DNA of 64,000 nt from an uncultured Bacteroides sp. (GTDB lineage Bacteria; Bacteroidota; Bacteroidia; Bacteroidales; Bacteroidaceae): positions 1 through 64,000 of the forward strand of contig CANSEY010000002.1 of the NCBI GenBank assembly GCA_947646015.1, read 5' to 3'. A program made the position numbers and the translations under genes. The notes under the pieces were generated by a model, which did no database searches, had not been told where the DNA came from, and saw only the letters and a program-made list of their open reading frames with translations. How positions within the stretch are numbered: position 1 is the first letter of the stretch; the number at the start of each line of letters is the position of its first letter. Below are positions 32,789-42,015 of this stretch, piece by piece.

Positions 32789-34966
32789 ATGAATAAAATG
32801 AAAGTGATTACCTCTTTCCGCAACGGAAAGAGGTGGGGGGAGGCTCTGTTTCTGGCATTGCTTTTACTCTATCCGGTTTCGATGCATGCCGATGAAGGTA
32901 TGTGGATGCTTGGCAATTTGAATAAAGAAACCCGTAAGACGATGAAAGAGTTGGGTTTGCAGATGCCTGCCGACCAACTTTATAGCACCAGGCACCCGTC
33001 TCTGAAAGACGCTGTGGTCAGTTTCGGAGGATTCTGTTCGGGAGTAGTCGTCTCCGAAGATGGCTTGGTGTTTACCAATCACCATTGCGGATTCAGCAGC
33101 ATACAGCAACACAGTTCGGTGGATCATGATTATCTGAAAGACGGGTTTACGGCACATAGCCGGGAGGAAGAATTGCCCAATCCCGAGCTGTATGTCCGGT
33201 TTCTGCTTCGTACGGAAAACGTAACCCGGCGGGTACTGAAAGCTACGACACCCGGTATGACCGAATCCGAACGCAGCCTGGCTATCGATTCGATGATGGT
33301 GTTGCTGGGAGATGAAGTCACTAAAAAGGACTCTACACTGGTCGGCATTGTGGATGCGTATTACGGTGGCAATGAGTTTTGGCTTTCTGTTTACCGCGAT
33401 TTCAACGATGTACGCCTGGTGTTTGCTCCACCGTCTTCCATCGGTAAGTTTGGTTGGGATACGGACAATTGGATGTGGCCCCGTCATACTGGCGATTTCT
33501 GCGTCTTTCGTATCTATGCCGGTAAAGACAACCGTCCTGCCGACTATTCACCCGACAACGTGCCCTATCGTCCCGAATACGTGGCTCCCATCACATTGGA
33601 TGGATACAAAGAAGGTTCATTCTGCATGACTCTGGGTTATCCCGGTAGCACGGAACGTTATCTTTCTTCGTTTGGCATCGAAGAGATGATGAACGGCATG
33701 AACCAGGCTATGATCGATGTCCGCGGAGTGAAACAGGCCATTTGGAAACGTGAGATGGATCGCAGGGATTCCATCCGTATCAAGTATGCGTCAAAATATG
33801 ATGAAAGTTCCAATTACTGGAAAAACAGCATCGGAACCAATAAAGCGATACGCAAGCTGAAGGTGCTTGACAAGAAACGGCAGGCGGAAGAAGCACTCCG
33901 GCAGTGGATTCAGAAGACTCCGGCAGAACGTGAGAAACTGTTGCATCTGATGTCGTCGCTCGAACTGAATTATAAGGACCGCAAGGAGGTGAACCGGGCG
34001 ATGTCTTATTTCGGGGAGTCATTTATCAATGGTCCCGAGCTGGTGCAATTTGCGTTGACTATCCTCAATTTTGATTTTGAGGCGGAACAGAAACAGGTCG
34101 TGGCCCAGCTCCAGAAATTACTCGATAAGTATGCAAATTATGACGTTTCCATCGATAAGGAGGTGTTTGTGGCCATGCTGAAGGAGTATCGGAGCAAAGT
34201 GGATAAGGCTTATCTGCCCGATCTTTATCAGACCATAGATACACTTTACGGAGGCAATGAACAGATGTATGTCGACACGTTGTATGCTCATTCGGAACTT
34301 ACCTCCCCCCGCGGCTTGAAGCGTTTTCTGGAGCGTGACACAACTTTCCACATGATCGATGATCCTGCAGTCTCGCTGGGCATCGATCTCATTGTAAAGC
34401 TCTTCGATATGCGTAGTCAGATGGCTGAGGCTTCCGACAATATAGAGAAGGACGAACGTGAGTTCAATGCTGCCATGAGACGGATGTATGCCGACCGTAA
34501 TTTCTATCCCGATGCCAATTCTACCATGCGGTTGAGTTTCGGTACCATTGGCAGTTATTCACCTTACGATGGGGCTGATTATGGCTATTACACTACGGTG
34601 AAGGGTATTTTCGAGAAGGTAAAAGAGCACAGCGGCGATCCCGACTTTGCCGTGCAACCCGAGGTGCTGTCCCTGCTGTCATCGGGTGATTTCGGGCGTT
34701 ATGCCGATACGAAGGGAGACATGAATGTCTGCTTTATCTCAAACAACGACATCACAGGTGGAAACTCCGGCAGCGCCATGTTCAATGGCAAAGGCGAATT
34801 GTTGGGATTGGCGTTCGATGGAAACTGGGAAGCCATGAGCAGTGATATTGTTTTCGAGCCCGATGTGCAACGCTGCATTGGGGTCGATGTGCGTTATATG
34901 CTCTTTATTATCGAGAAGTTTGGTAAAGCAAGCCATCTGATACAAGAACTGAAAATAGAGGGGTGA
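32789..34966 (+). CDS. dpp7: S46 dipeptidyl peptidase, DPP7 type
   Basis: This 725-residue secreted serine peptidase has a signal peptide (about 1-34). The catalytic His lies in TNHHCG (residues 96-101), a large helical insert follows, and the nucleophile is Ser660 in GGNSGS. The residue 18 places after it is Gly678 (AFDGN), the position where DPP7 has Gly and the Asp/Glu-specific DPP11 has Arg. It therefore should prefer hydrophobic P1 residues. It releases dipeptides from extracellular peptides in the periplasm. ATG 32798 is an alternative start. Confidence 0.93.
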   Translation: MNKMKVITSFRNGKRWGEALFLALLLLYPVSMHADEGMWMLGNLNKETRKTMKELGLQMPADQLYSTRHPSLKDAVVSFGGFCSGVVVSEDGLVFTNHHCGFSSIQQHSSVDHDYLKDGFTAHSREEELPNPELYVRFLLRTENVTRRVLKATTPGMTESERSLAIDSMMVLLGDEVTKKDSTLVGIVDAYYGGNEFWLSVYRDFNDVRLVFAPPSSIGKFGWDTDNWMWPRHTGDFCVFRIYAGKDNRPADYSPDNVPYRPEYVAPITLDGYKEGSFCMTLGYPGSTERYLSSFGIEEMMNGMNQAMIDVRGVKQAIWKREMDRRDSIRIKYASKYDESSNYWKNSIGTNKAIRKLKVLDKKRQAEEALRQWIQKTPAEREKLLHLMSSLELNYKDRKEVNRAMSYFGESFINGPELVQFALTILNFDFEAEQKQVVAQLQKLLDKYANYDVSIDKEVFVAMLKEYRSKVDKAYLPDLYQTIDTLYGGNEQMYVDTLYAHSELTSPRGLKRFLERDTTFHMIDDPAVSLGIDLIVKLFDMRSQMAEASDNIEKDEREFNAAMRRMYADRNFYPDANSTMRLSFGTIGSYSPYDGADYGYYTTVKGIFEKVKEHSGDPDFAVQPEVLSLLSSGDFGRYADTKGDMNVCFISNNDITGGNSGSAMFNGKGELLGLAFDGNWEAMSSDIVFEPDVQRCIGVDVRYMLFIIEKFGKASHLIQELKIEG

Positions 34967-35015
34967 GGGCATCACTTACCGCAGAGTAACGCAGGGTACG
35001 GTTTCGACATACCTC

Positions 35016-35879
35016 CTAACGTTTCAGTATAATAACGATTACTGCCGAAATAATCAGCAGAATACCGATCCCGATGCTTTGGGTAAAGGGTTCGCCGAAT
35101 ATAAAGATACCTACACAAACAGCTGTCACCGGCTCCATGGCTCCAAGTACGGAAGTGAGCGTGGAGCCGATGCTTTTTACCGCCCGTACCAATGCCAGGT
35201 TGGAGACCACTGTCGGGATCAGTGCCAGGAGTACCAGGTTTCCACCCGTGTGCCAGTCAGGGATGGTTTGTATGCCTGTAGTAGTACCTATGCCTGCCAG
35301 CAATAAGAGCGTGCCGAACAGGAAAACATAGAAAGTAAGCCGTAATCCCTTCATCTGTCCGATTTTGAGCTGGCTGACCGTAACCAGATAAAGTGCATAT
35401 CCCAAAGCCGACAGGAGGACGATAAATAATCCGAGGGCGGTAATTCCTCCCGAACTGTCGCCATAAGAGAGGCAGGAGACACCGACCACTGCGAGGGCGA
35501 TAGCAAAGAAACGCCACGTCGATTTCCTTTCGCGGAAGAAGATCATCATGATCAGAGTGGTCAATACCGGATACATGAAATGAATGGTGGTGGCTACGCC
35601 GCTTGCCATAAATTTATATCCCCAGAACAGAAAGACTGCGGACATCAGATACAGAAAAGCAAGTAACATTAATGACGGGATCTCTTTCCGCTTGATATGG
35701 AAAGACTGCTTGTCTAGCAATAGGATGCATCCCAATGCCAGGCAGGCAAACAGGAACCGGTAGAACAGAATGGACTCGAAGTTCATTCCTTCACGCATGG
35801 CAGGGATCGTGAAAAGAGGAATAAGGCCGAAAGAGGCCGACGACAGCAAACCGTAAAGGAAACCATTCAATTTGTTCAT
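35016..35879 (-). CDS. EamA family (DMT) transporter
   Basis: This 287-residue membrane protein has ten predicted helices in two EamA halves. The second half carries PTVVSNLALVRAVKSIGST and LGAMEPVTAVCVGIFIFGEP, typical of the DMT superfamily; the substrate cannot be read from sequence. A TACCTTTG box (minus strand, 35915-35922) is a plausible promoter. The gene is convergent with the DPP7 gene. Confidence 0.88.
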   Translation of the reverse strand: MNKLNGFLYGLLSSASFGLIPLFTIPAMREGMNFESILFYRFLFACLALGCILLLDKQSFHIKRKEIPSLMLLAFLYLMSAVFLFWGYKFMASGVATTIHFMYPVLTTLIMMIFFRERKSTWRFFAIALAVVGVSCLSYGDSSGGITALGLFIVLLSALGYALYLVTVSQLKIGQMKGLRLTFYVFLFGTLLLLAGIGTTTGIQTIPDWHTGGNLVLLALIPTVVSNLALVRAVKSIGSTLTSVLGAMEPVTAVCVGIFIFGEPFTQSIGIGILLIISAVIVIILKR

Positions 35880-36450
35880 ACCCGAAAACTATTACCTGTT
35901 TTTTTAAATTCACGCAAAGGTAGCACTTTTAAAGACAATAATAAAGAGGGGAAGGATTTTTACTATGGGGGATCGCAACTCGTGTTCACTGCGGATTCCA
36001 CAGCTTTCCGCAGATAAATATCATTCGTTACCCATAGGTCAGGTTTACTCTTTGTTGCTCTGCGGTGGATGTTGTCATTTTGACTTTTTGCTTTTCCGAC
36101 CCATTCAGAATCGTTTATTTCGGCCCTCTCTCCTGTGGAGGTAATAAAAATGGCTGGATTTTGCATCAGGGAAAGGATCCGATGCTTGAGAATTCTTCTG
36201 TTTCCTTTCTGATTTTTGCTATAAGCGGTGATCTGTGAGCAAATAGACCTTTCGGATAAAAGTATAGTGCCTTTTTGATAGTTCGTTCGTGCTCCTCTTC
36301 GGATACCAACCGGCTCGGAAACGGGAGCTTTTATGAAGAATGTACCGATAGAGTGGGTCTCTTCTTCCGATGCAGCAGGCATTTGCTCCCGATGCAGTAA
36401 CCTTTTGGGGTAAATGTAGTAAGCATTTCATCCGGGAGCTTGCTTGTCGG
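35880..36450. other. Gene-poor interval
   Basis: Apart from the EamA promoter box near 35915, I see no convincing gene. Two minus-strand frames (35963-36382 and 36219-36431) are open but overlap each other, lack family features and do not look like conserved proteins. Confidence 0.5.
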
Positions 36451-36520
36451 AACGGGAAAGCCCGGCTCTCCGTCTCACTCAGACGGTAGCTGAGTGGGAT
36501 GAAGCGCCGGGCTTTCGTTC
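36451..36520. terminator. Two-tier long hairpin
   Basis: GAAAGCCCGGC (36456-36466) pairs with GCCGGGCTTTC (36506-36516). Inside, TCTCACTCAG pairs with CTGAGTGGGA. It lies about 110 bases past the DEAD-box gene's stop (minus strand) and probably terminates transcription or protects the mRNA end. A small RNA is also possible. Confidence 0.55.
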
Positions 36521-36625
36521 GGGATCTCTCTGAAAGAGTGATCTTATAAAGAGGGAAGGTTGGTCAGAAACGGCTATTTGAATCCTTTTGTAAGTCCGTC
36601 AGCCGTTTTTCCTGTCCTTTTGTAT

Positions 36626-38536
36626 TTAGCTCTTTTTAGGCTTTCTTCTTGCCCATCCTTCTTCGCTGAAGTCGGGTTCGGCATCTTTAAAGAACTGTTT
36701 CCATTCATCTTTGCCTTTGGGGCCGCGGGCTGCGGAATATCCCCGTTCCTCACGGCTTGGCTTTTTGCCTTTCCGGCTGTCGGCTTGTTTGCTGTCTTTG
36801 CTGCCTTTGCCTCTCTCTTTGCGGTCGGCAGATGGAGCGCTGCTTCTTCCTCTGCCACCCTGATCGTTACCTTCATTCCGCTTTCCACGTCCTTTGTGCT
36901 CTGTAGATGCCTCTTCTCCGGCTACCTCTACTGTGACTTTACGTCCGTTCCAGTTTGTCCGGTTCAGCGCCTTTACGACGTTTTGTGCTTGTTTCTCTTC
37001 CACTTCGAAGAACGAGAAATTTTTCATCAGGTCGATGCGTCCCAATTCTACTCTTCCTCGTGTGTTATTGTTGAGCAAGGTGATCAGTTCGTGAGGGAAG
37101 AAGTTATCCATCTTACCCAGATTGATGAAAAGGCGGGTGTAACCCGGTTCTGCCTGGCGGCTGCTTTTTCCTTCACGGCTTTTTCCGGCGCGTTCGCTGC
37201 GGCTATCAGTCGGCACCTCTATTTCTTCGCGGTTGCGATAATAGTCGACAAACCGGTTGAACTCATGCGATACCATGCGCTTGATGAGGTCTTCTTTACT
37301 CAGCCACTCCAGTTTACGGTAAATCTCAGGCATGAAATCATTGATATCCTCCTCGTTTACCTTTACTTTTTCAAGATCGTCTATCACTTTGAGAAGCTGT
37401 TTCTCGCAGATCTGCTTACCGGTAGGCATTTCACCGGCAATGAATTTCTTACCGATGATGCGTTCTATTTCGCGCATCTTTCCTTTTTCACGCAAATTGA
37501 TGATGGCGATGGATGTACCTGTCTTTCCGGCACGTCCTGTACGTCCGCTACGGTGCGTATAACTTTCCGTATCGTCCGGCAATCCGTAGTTGATGACGTG
37601 TGTCAGGTCGTCTACGTCCAGTCCACGTGCGGCTACATCGGTGGCTACCAGAATCTGGATGTTGCGGATGCGGAACTTCTGCATCACCGTGTCACGCTGT
37701 GCCTGTGAGAGTTCTCCGTGCAACGAGTCAGCGTTATAACCTTCCTGCATCAGTTTATCGGCAATTTCCTGTGTCTCTTTGCGGGTACGGCAGAAGATGA
37801 TACCGTAAATCTGCGGATAATAGTCTACGATGCGTTTCAGGGCGGCGTATTTATCTTTTGCATGTACGGTATAGACCACATGCTTCACGTTGCTCGTACT
37901 TTCGTTCTTGCGTCCGATGGTGATCTCTTTTGCATTGTGAAGGTAGTTCTTCGAAATACGGGCTATTTCCGGGCTCATAGTGGCCGAGAAAAGCAGTGTG
38001 TTACGTTCTTGTGGAACATCTGCCAGGATGGCATTGATACTGTCCGTAAAGCCCATATTGAGCATTTCGTCCGCTTCGTCCATCACTACGTTTGTGACAG
38101 TGGCAAGAGATACCGTTTTGCGTTCCATCAGGTCGAGGAGTCGCCCCGGTGTGGCAACAATGATATGCACACCCCGTTTCAGGCTGCGTATCTGGCTGTC
38201 GATGGATGAACCGCCGTATACGGGCAATACTTTCAGCCCGTCGATGTATTTGGAATAGTCGTTCAGGTCGCCTGCTATCTGGAGGCAAAGCTCGCGTGTG
38301 GGGCAAAGAACGAGTGATTGAGGTATTCTGTTTTTTACGTTAATTTTCTGGATGAGGGGCAAGCCAAACGCTGCGGTCTTACCCGTCCCTGTCTGTGCAA
38401 GAGCTACTACATCATTATTCTCTCCTAATAGGTATGGAATCACTTCCTCCTGTACCGGCATGGGATTCTCGTATCCCATCTCTTCAATAGCTTTACGTAT
38501 CTCCGGAGAAACGCCAAGCTCTTCAAATGTCTTCAT
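36626..38536 (-). CDS. DEAD-box RNA helicase with DbpA-like C-terminal domain
   Basis: This 636-residue protein starts at MKTFEELGVSPEIRKAI (ATG 38536). It shows the DEAD-box motifs in order: AQTGTGKT, PTRELC, DEADEML, SATMSP and HRSGRTGRAG. The C-terminal part has a DbpA-like RNA-binding RRM (YTRLFINLGKMDNFFPHELI) and a long basic Arg/Lys/Gly tail. It should unwind RNA duplexes, probably in ribosome assembly or cold adaptation. A -7 box TATCTTTG lies upstream, which supports this start over the longer frame. Confidence 0.93.
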   Translation of the reverse strand: MKTFEELGVSPEIRKAIEEMGYENPMPVQEEVIPYLLGENNDVVALAQTGTGKTAAFGLPLIQKINVKNRIPQSLVLCPTRELCLQIAGDLNDYSKYIDGLKVLPVYGGSSIDSQIRSLKRGVHIIVATPGRLLDLMERKTVSLATVTNVVMDEADEMLNMGFTDSINAILADVPQERNTLLFSATMSPEIARISKNYLHNAKEITIGRKNESTSNVKHVVYTVHAKDKYAALKRIVDYYPQIYGIIFCRTRKETQEIADKLMQEGYNADSLHGELSQAQRDTVMQKFRIRNIQILVATDVAARGLDVDDLTHVINYGLPDDTESYTHRSGRTGRAGKTGTSIAIINLREKGKMREIERIIGKKFIAGEMPTGKQICEKQLLKVIDDLEKVKVNEEDINDFMPEIYRKLEWLSKEDLIKRMVSHEFNRFVDYYRNREEIEVPTDSRSERAGKSREGKSSRQAEPGYTRLFINLGKMDNFFPHELITLLNNNTRGRVELGRIDLMKNFSFFEVEEKQAQNVVKALNRTNWNGRKVTVEVAGEEASTEHKGRGKRNEGNDQGGRGRSSAPSADRKERGKGSKDSKQADSRKGKKPSREERGYSAARGPKGKDEWKQFFKDAEPDFSEEGWARRKPKKS

Positions 38537-38566
38537 TAAATCTCTGTATATCTTTATTTTCGGGTG

Positions 38567-38574
38567 CAAAGATA
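38567..38574 (-). promoter_or_regulatory. DEAD-box helicase -7 box
   Basis: TATCTTTG on the minus strand, about 31 bases before ATG 38536. It rules against the longer frame that would start at 38569. Confidence 0.6.
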
Positions 38575-38630
38575 CGCATTAATTGTGAATAATGAATGAT
38601 AACAATAAATAATGATGAACAAAAAGTGCG

Positions 38631-39686
38631 TTATTCCAGTAAGATGGTGCGTAGCCTGTGTATGTCTTCGGACTGAAGGCCGATTGCCTTTCGCAGATAG
38701 GTGGGTACATCACCGTATTTCCGCTCTATCTCGTCTTTGGCTGCATTGAGAAAGTCTTCTTTTGCCGAAAAGAGGGTGGTGATGGCTTCCTGTGAATTGA
38801 CCGGCAGGTTATAGGCGTATTTGGAGGCTTTGGGGATGTTGAAGTAATCGTTGCTCAAACGGTAATCTTCCATAATGATATCTGCATTGACATCTAAAGA
38901 GGCCAGTATCAGTGCGGATACAATGCCTGTCCGTCCTTTTCCCGACGAGCAGTGAATCACGACCGGATAACTGTTTTTATCGAGCAGGATGTCGAAAATC
39001 TCTTTATATTCCTTTTGGTATTTTGCCACCAGTTCACGATTCATCGCTTCTACCATGTGGTAAATGGTATCTGTCTTGATCTTCTCTTGCTGTATGCCGT
39101 GCAGGATATGTTCCATGTCGCCCGTGTTGATGGGGATATGTACTACATTGAATCCCTTTTGCAAGGGAGGTGTATTATGGAGTTCGCTCTCGGAGCGCAG
39201 ATCCAGAATGGTCTTGATACCCAGGTTTTGCAGTTTCCTGAGGGCAAAGCAATTCAGGCTGTCTATCTGTGCCGAACGGTAGAGCTTGCCCCAACGTACA
39301 TGCTTTCCGGTGGCGGATTTGTAACCTCCCAGGTCACGGAAGTTTTGAATGCCGGGCATATTCACGTTGCGGGGAGCCACTTTCACACGGTATTTATCGT
39401 TGAACACCAGCATGTAATAAGAGCGCCTGGAAGGATCGTTGGTCACAATCGTCATTCGCGCATCGGAGATATTGGCCATGGCAACCGGATTATCTTCGGG
39501 TATGAATTCCGGATTGTCGGATGTATATACTTTCACCTGCCCCTTGATGAGAGGAGTCGTTTCCCATTTAAGAATACAGTTTCCTATATTATTCTCTTCG
39601 CAAACCACCGAAATGTTAGGAGACATGTCTGTGCACGAAGGCAGAATAAGTAAAATAGTTAGTAAATTGAACAGGTTCTTGTACAT
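38631..39686 (-). CDS. Tyrosine-protein phosphatase, lipoprotein
   Basis: This 351-residue protein has a signal peptide with lipobox LPSC (Cys18), a beta-sandwich-like N-terminal region, and a Y_phosphatase3-type domain. The conserved NFRDLGGY (115-122) opens the domain and the P-loop HCSSGKGRTG (245-254) carries the nucleophile Cys246 and Arg252. It should be anchored in the envelope and dephosphorylate tyrosine or phospho-sugar/lipid substrates; the real target is unknown. A TATCTTTG box (minus strand, 39716-39723) is a likely promoter. Confidence 0.87.
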   Translation of the reverse strand: MYKNLFNLLTILLILPSCTDMSPNISVVCEENNIGNCILKWETTPLIKGQVKVYTSDNPEFIPEDNPVAMANISDARMTIVTNDPSRRSYYMLVFNDKYRVKVAPRNVNMPGIQNFRDLGGYKSATGKHVRWGKLYRSAQIDSLNCFALRKLQNLGIKTILDLRSESELHNTPPLQKGFNVVHIPINTGDMEHILHGIQQEKIKTDTIYHMVEAMNRELVAKYQKEYKEIFDILLDKNSYPVVIHCSSGKGRTGIVSALILASLDVNADIIMEDYRLSNDYFNIPKASKYAYNLPVNSQEAITTLFSAKEDFLNAAKDEIERKYGDVPTYLRKAIGLQSEDIHRLRTILLE

Positions 39687-39781
39687 AGTTTGTATTTGTC
39701 TGAAAGCACTGATTGCAAAGATAGGAATTCTCGTTACATGGTATAATTACTTTGCGATAATTAGGCAACGTTAATAGTAAT

Positions 39782-39862
39782 TAGCTACGAATTGCAGGCT
39801 ACAAGCTACAGGTAACCGTGCCGGATGACTGTACATTCATTCGCAGTTTGTAGCCCGTAGCT
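39782..39862. repeat. Inverted repeat 3' of the sugar kinase
   Basis: TAGCTACGAATTGCAGGCTACAAG-like sequence pairs with the TTTGTAGCCCGTAGCTTA-like sequence about 60 bases later. It lies just past the stop of the sugar kinase (minus strand) and may terminate it. Confidence 0.5.
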
Positions 39863-39870
39863 TATTGCTT

Positions 39871-40791
39871 TCAACGGTAGTTGGCCGCAAACTCCCCGGA
39901 TATGGAGTTGTTGAAACTTTTGCAAACTTCGGCTGCAAAGTCTTGTCCGCATTGTATCACTTTATCCCAGGTCTCTTCACTCAGGTGTTGCAAGTCACGG
40001 TACCGGACGTCGTACTTTAGCATGCCGTAGATCAGCCCGGCATTAAAATTGTCTCCTGCACCGATAGTGCTGACTGCCTCTAATGGCGCGACAGGATACT
40101 CTTTGGATATTGCGTTCGTACGCAGTGAGATTCTTTCGGCTCCGGCTGTGCAAAGGAAGAGCGGACAATAGAACTTTATCTTGTCCTTGTAGATTTTTTC
40201 TACGTCTTTGATTCCGTACATATAATAGAAGTCTTCCAAAGAGCCTCTTACAATGTCGGCATATTCCAGGTTCTCGATAATGGTCGGAGCCAGTTTCATC
40301 GCTTCATTCTTGTGTGAGGATCGGAAATTGGGATCGTAGTATACAATCGCTCTTTTTTCTTTTGCTATGTCCAGCAGTTCCAATATCTTATCACGCAATA
40401 CCGGATTGAGAGCATAATATGAACCGATGACAATGATGTCGTCTTCATTGATGGACGGGAATAAAACGTCCAGCCGCTGTTTTGGGTAGTCTTTATAGAA
40501 GATATATTCTGCATCGCTGTGTTCGTTGAGGAAAGCTAGGGATACGGGCGATTTGCCGTCCGGAAACACGTTGACGTGATCCGTCGGGATGTGATTGTCA
40601 CGCATGAATTGCAGAATGATGTTTCCTACATGGTCATTCCCTGTTTCACTGATGAAGCATACATTGACTCCCATGCGTCCCAAAGAAACGATGCCGTTGA
40701 ATACAGAGCCTCCGGGAACGGCTGCCGAAGGCTGGTCGTTCCGGAAGATGATATCGAGTATAGTCTCTCCGATGCCGATTACTTTACGCAT
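39871..40791 (-). CDS. PfkB-family carbohydrate kinase
   Basis: This 306-residue protein has the PfkB signatures GGSVFNGIVSLGRMG near the N-terminus and STIGAGDNFNAGLIYG (about 244-259), the catalytic base region (Asp in GAGDNF). It phosphorylates a sugar, exact substrate unknown; fructose is a reasonable guess. Its start overlaps the end of the SIS-domain gene by 13 bases, so the two are translated together. The context is sugar-phosphate metabolism. Confidence 0.9.
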   Translation of the reverse strand: MRKVIGIGETILDIIFRNDQPSAAVPGGSVFNGIVSLGRMGVNVCFISETGNDHVGNIILQFMRDNHIPTDHVNVFPDGKSPVSLAFLNEHSDAEYIFYKDYPKQRLDVLFPSINEDDIIVIGSYYALNPVLRDKILELLDIAKEKRAIVYYDPNFRSSHKNEAMKLAPTIIENLEYADIVRGSLEDFYYMYGIKDVEKIYKDKIKFYCPLFLCTAGAERISLRTNAISKEYPVAPLEAVSTIGAGDNFNAGLIYGMLKYDVRYRDLQHLSEETWDKVIQCGQDFAAEVCKSFNNSISGEFAANYR

Positions 40792-41384
40792 AGTTTTCTT
40801 GATTTTTCGCCCAAGTAACCACCGTGATGGCGTTTGGAGTATTCTTCAATAGTAAATTCGGTCCTTTTCATGGTTTGCACTACGAGAATATCGCCGATGA
40901 CGGTCATTACCGTAGTCGAAGTGGTCGGAGTCATCCCCAGGGTACAAACTTCGGCAGGATGTCCTGTGCTCAGGCATACATCCGATTCGCTGGCAAGCGG
41001 ACTGTCCGGATTGCCGGTGATGACAATGAATTTCAGGCCCGGATTCAGGTTGTGGGCCAGCTGGGTTAACTCTACGATTTCACGGGTTTTACCTGAATTT
41101 GAAATCAATAATAACAGGTCGTTCTCTTGCAGGATGCCCAGATCGCCGTGTTGTGCCTCGCTGGGGTGCAGGAAGACAGAGGGAATTCCGGTCGAACAAA
41201 ACGTAGTGGCGATGTTCATCGCTATTTGTCCGGCTTTACCCATGCCGGAAGTTACAAGTTTGCCTTTTTTTCTGTGTATTTGTTCCACTATTAACTCAAC
41301 GGCCTTTTCGTAGGCATCAGTCACAGGAATATTCAGCACAGCTTGTGCTTCCTTTTGCAGGAGTTCTTGAATAGATTCAATCAT
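40779..41384 (-). CDS. SIS-domain sugar-phosphate isomerase, KdsD-like without CBS domains
   Basis: This 201-residue protein is a single SIS domain with GKLVTSGMGKAGQIAMNIAT, PSEAQHGDLG and LLLLISNSGKTREI, as in arabinose-5-phosphate isomerases (KdsD/GutQ). It lacks the two C-terminal CBS domains normally present. It overlaps the LOG gene by one base and the kinase by 13. It may isomerise a sugar phosphate for the adjacent kinase, which is inference. Confidence 0.87.
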   Translation of the reverse strand: MIESIQELLQKEAQAVLNIPVTDAYEKAVELIVEQIHRKKGKLVTSGMGKAGQIAMNIATTFCSTGIPSVFLHPSEAQHGDLGILQENDLLLLISNSGKTREIVELTQLAHNLNPGLKFIVITGNPDSPLASESDVCLSTGHPAEVCTLGMTPTTSTTVMTVIGDILVVQTMKRTEFTIEEYSKRHHGGYLGEKSRKLCVK

Positions 41385-41914
41385 TATATCTTAATTGTTA
41401 ATTCATTAAATGTGTTTGCTACTTCATAATAGGAGGACAGAGGGTGACGGGTGAATCCTCTTGTCTGTAATTTGCTGAGCACGGCGAGCAGTGGGTTGTA
41501 GAAACCATCTGCATTGTAGAAGATCACTTTCTTCTGATGATAGCCGATGGAAGCGGCTGCCATGACATGAAATACCTCATCCAGCGTGCCTATGCCGCCG
41601 GGAAGGGCCACCAATACATCCGATTGTTGCAGGATGATATCCTTGCGGTCGCTCAGGTCGTGTGTGGCGATTATCTCATCGGGGTATGTACTTACTTTGC
41701 CGTTTTCTTCCAGTTTGGAAGGTACTACACCGATGACATGTCCCCCGTTTTCTTTGACTGCTTTGGCCACGCATTCCATGAGTCCGAGGTTGGCACCACC
41801 ATAGATAAGTGTCTTGCCGTTTTTCCCCATCCATTCGCCAATCTGATGGGCGGCATCGAAGTATATCGGGTCGATGCTGCCGGATGCGGAACAGAAAATT
41901 CCTATCTTCTCCAT
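41384..41914 (-). CDS. LOG family protein (nucleoside monophosphate phosphoribohydrolase-like)
   Basis: This 176-residue Rossmann-type protein has the LOG family motif PGGIGTLDE (105-113) and an upstream GGANLGLMECVAKAV. LOG proteins hydrolyse the N-glycosidic bond of nucleoside 5'-monophosphates (cytokinin-activating enzymes in plants). It is the first gene of a three-gene overlapping operon with the SIS and PfkB genes. That link may be a co-regulated nucleotide-sugar salvage pathway, but this is unproven. Confidence 0.9.
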   Translation of the reverse strand: MEKIGIFCSASGSIDPIYFDAAHQIGEWMGKNGKTLIYGGANLGLMECVAKAVKENGGHVIGVVPSKLEENGKVSTYPDEIIATHDLSDRKDIILQQSDVLVALPGGIGTLDEVFHVMAAASIGYHQKKVIFYNADGFYNPLLAVLSKLQTRGFTRHPLSSYYEVANTFNELTIKI

Positions 41915-41980
41915 AAGGGTTATTGATGTTATAGCTTACAAATATCTGCAATTTTCTATAAACGACAATAAGTTTTATTG

Positions 41981-41988
41981 TATTTTTG
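41981..41988 (+). promoter_or_regulatory. M16 peptidase -7 box
   Basis: TATTTTTG, 28 bases upstream of ATG 42016. Confidence 0.45.
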
Positions 41989-42015
41989 TGTCCTCAACCT
42001 AACTTAATAGTAAGA

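Noticed and set aside
35963..36431. Two overlapping minus-strand frames (139 and 70 residues)
   Set aside because: They overlap in different frames, lack family features and promoter boxes, and look random.
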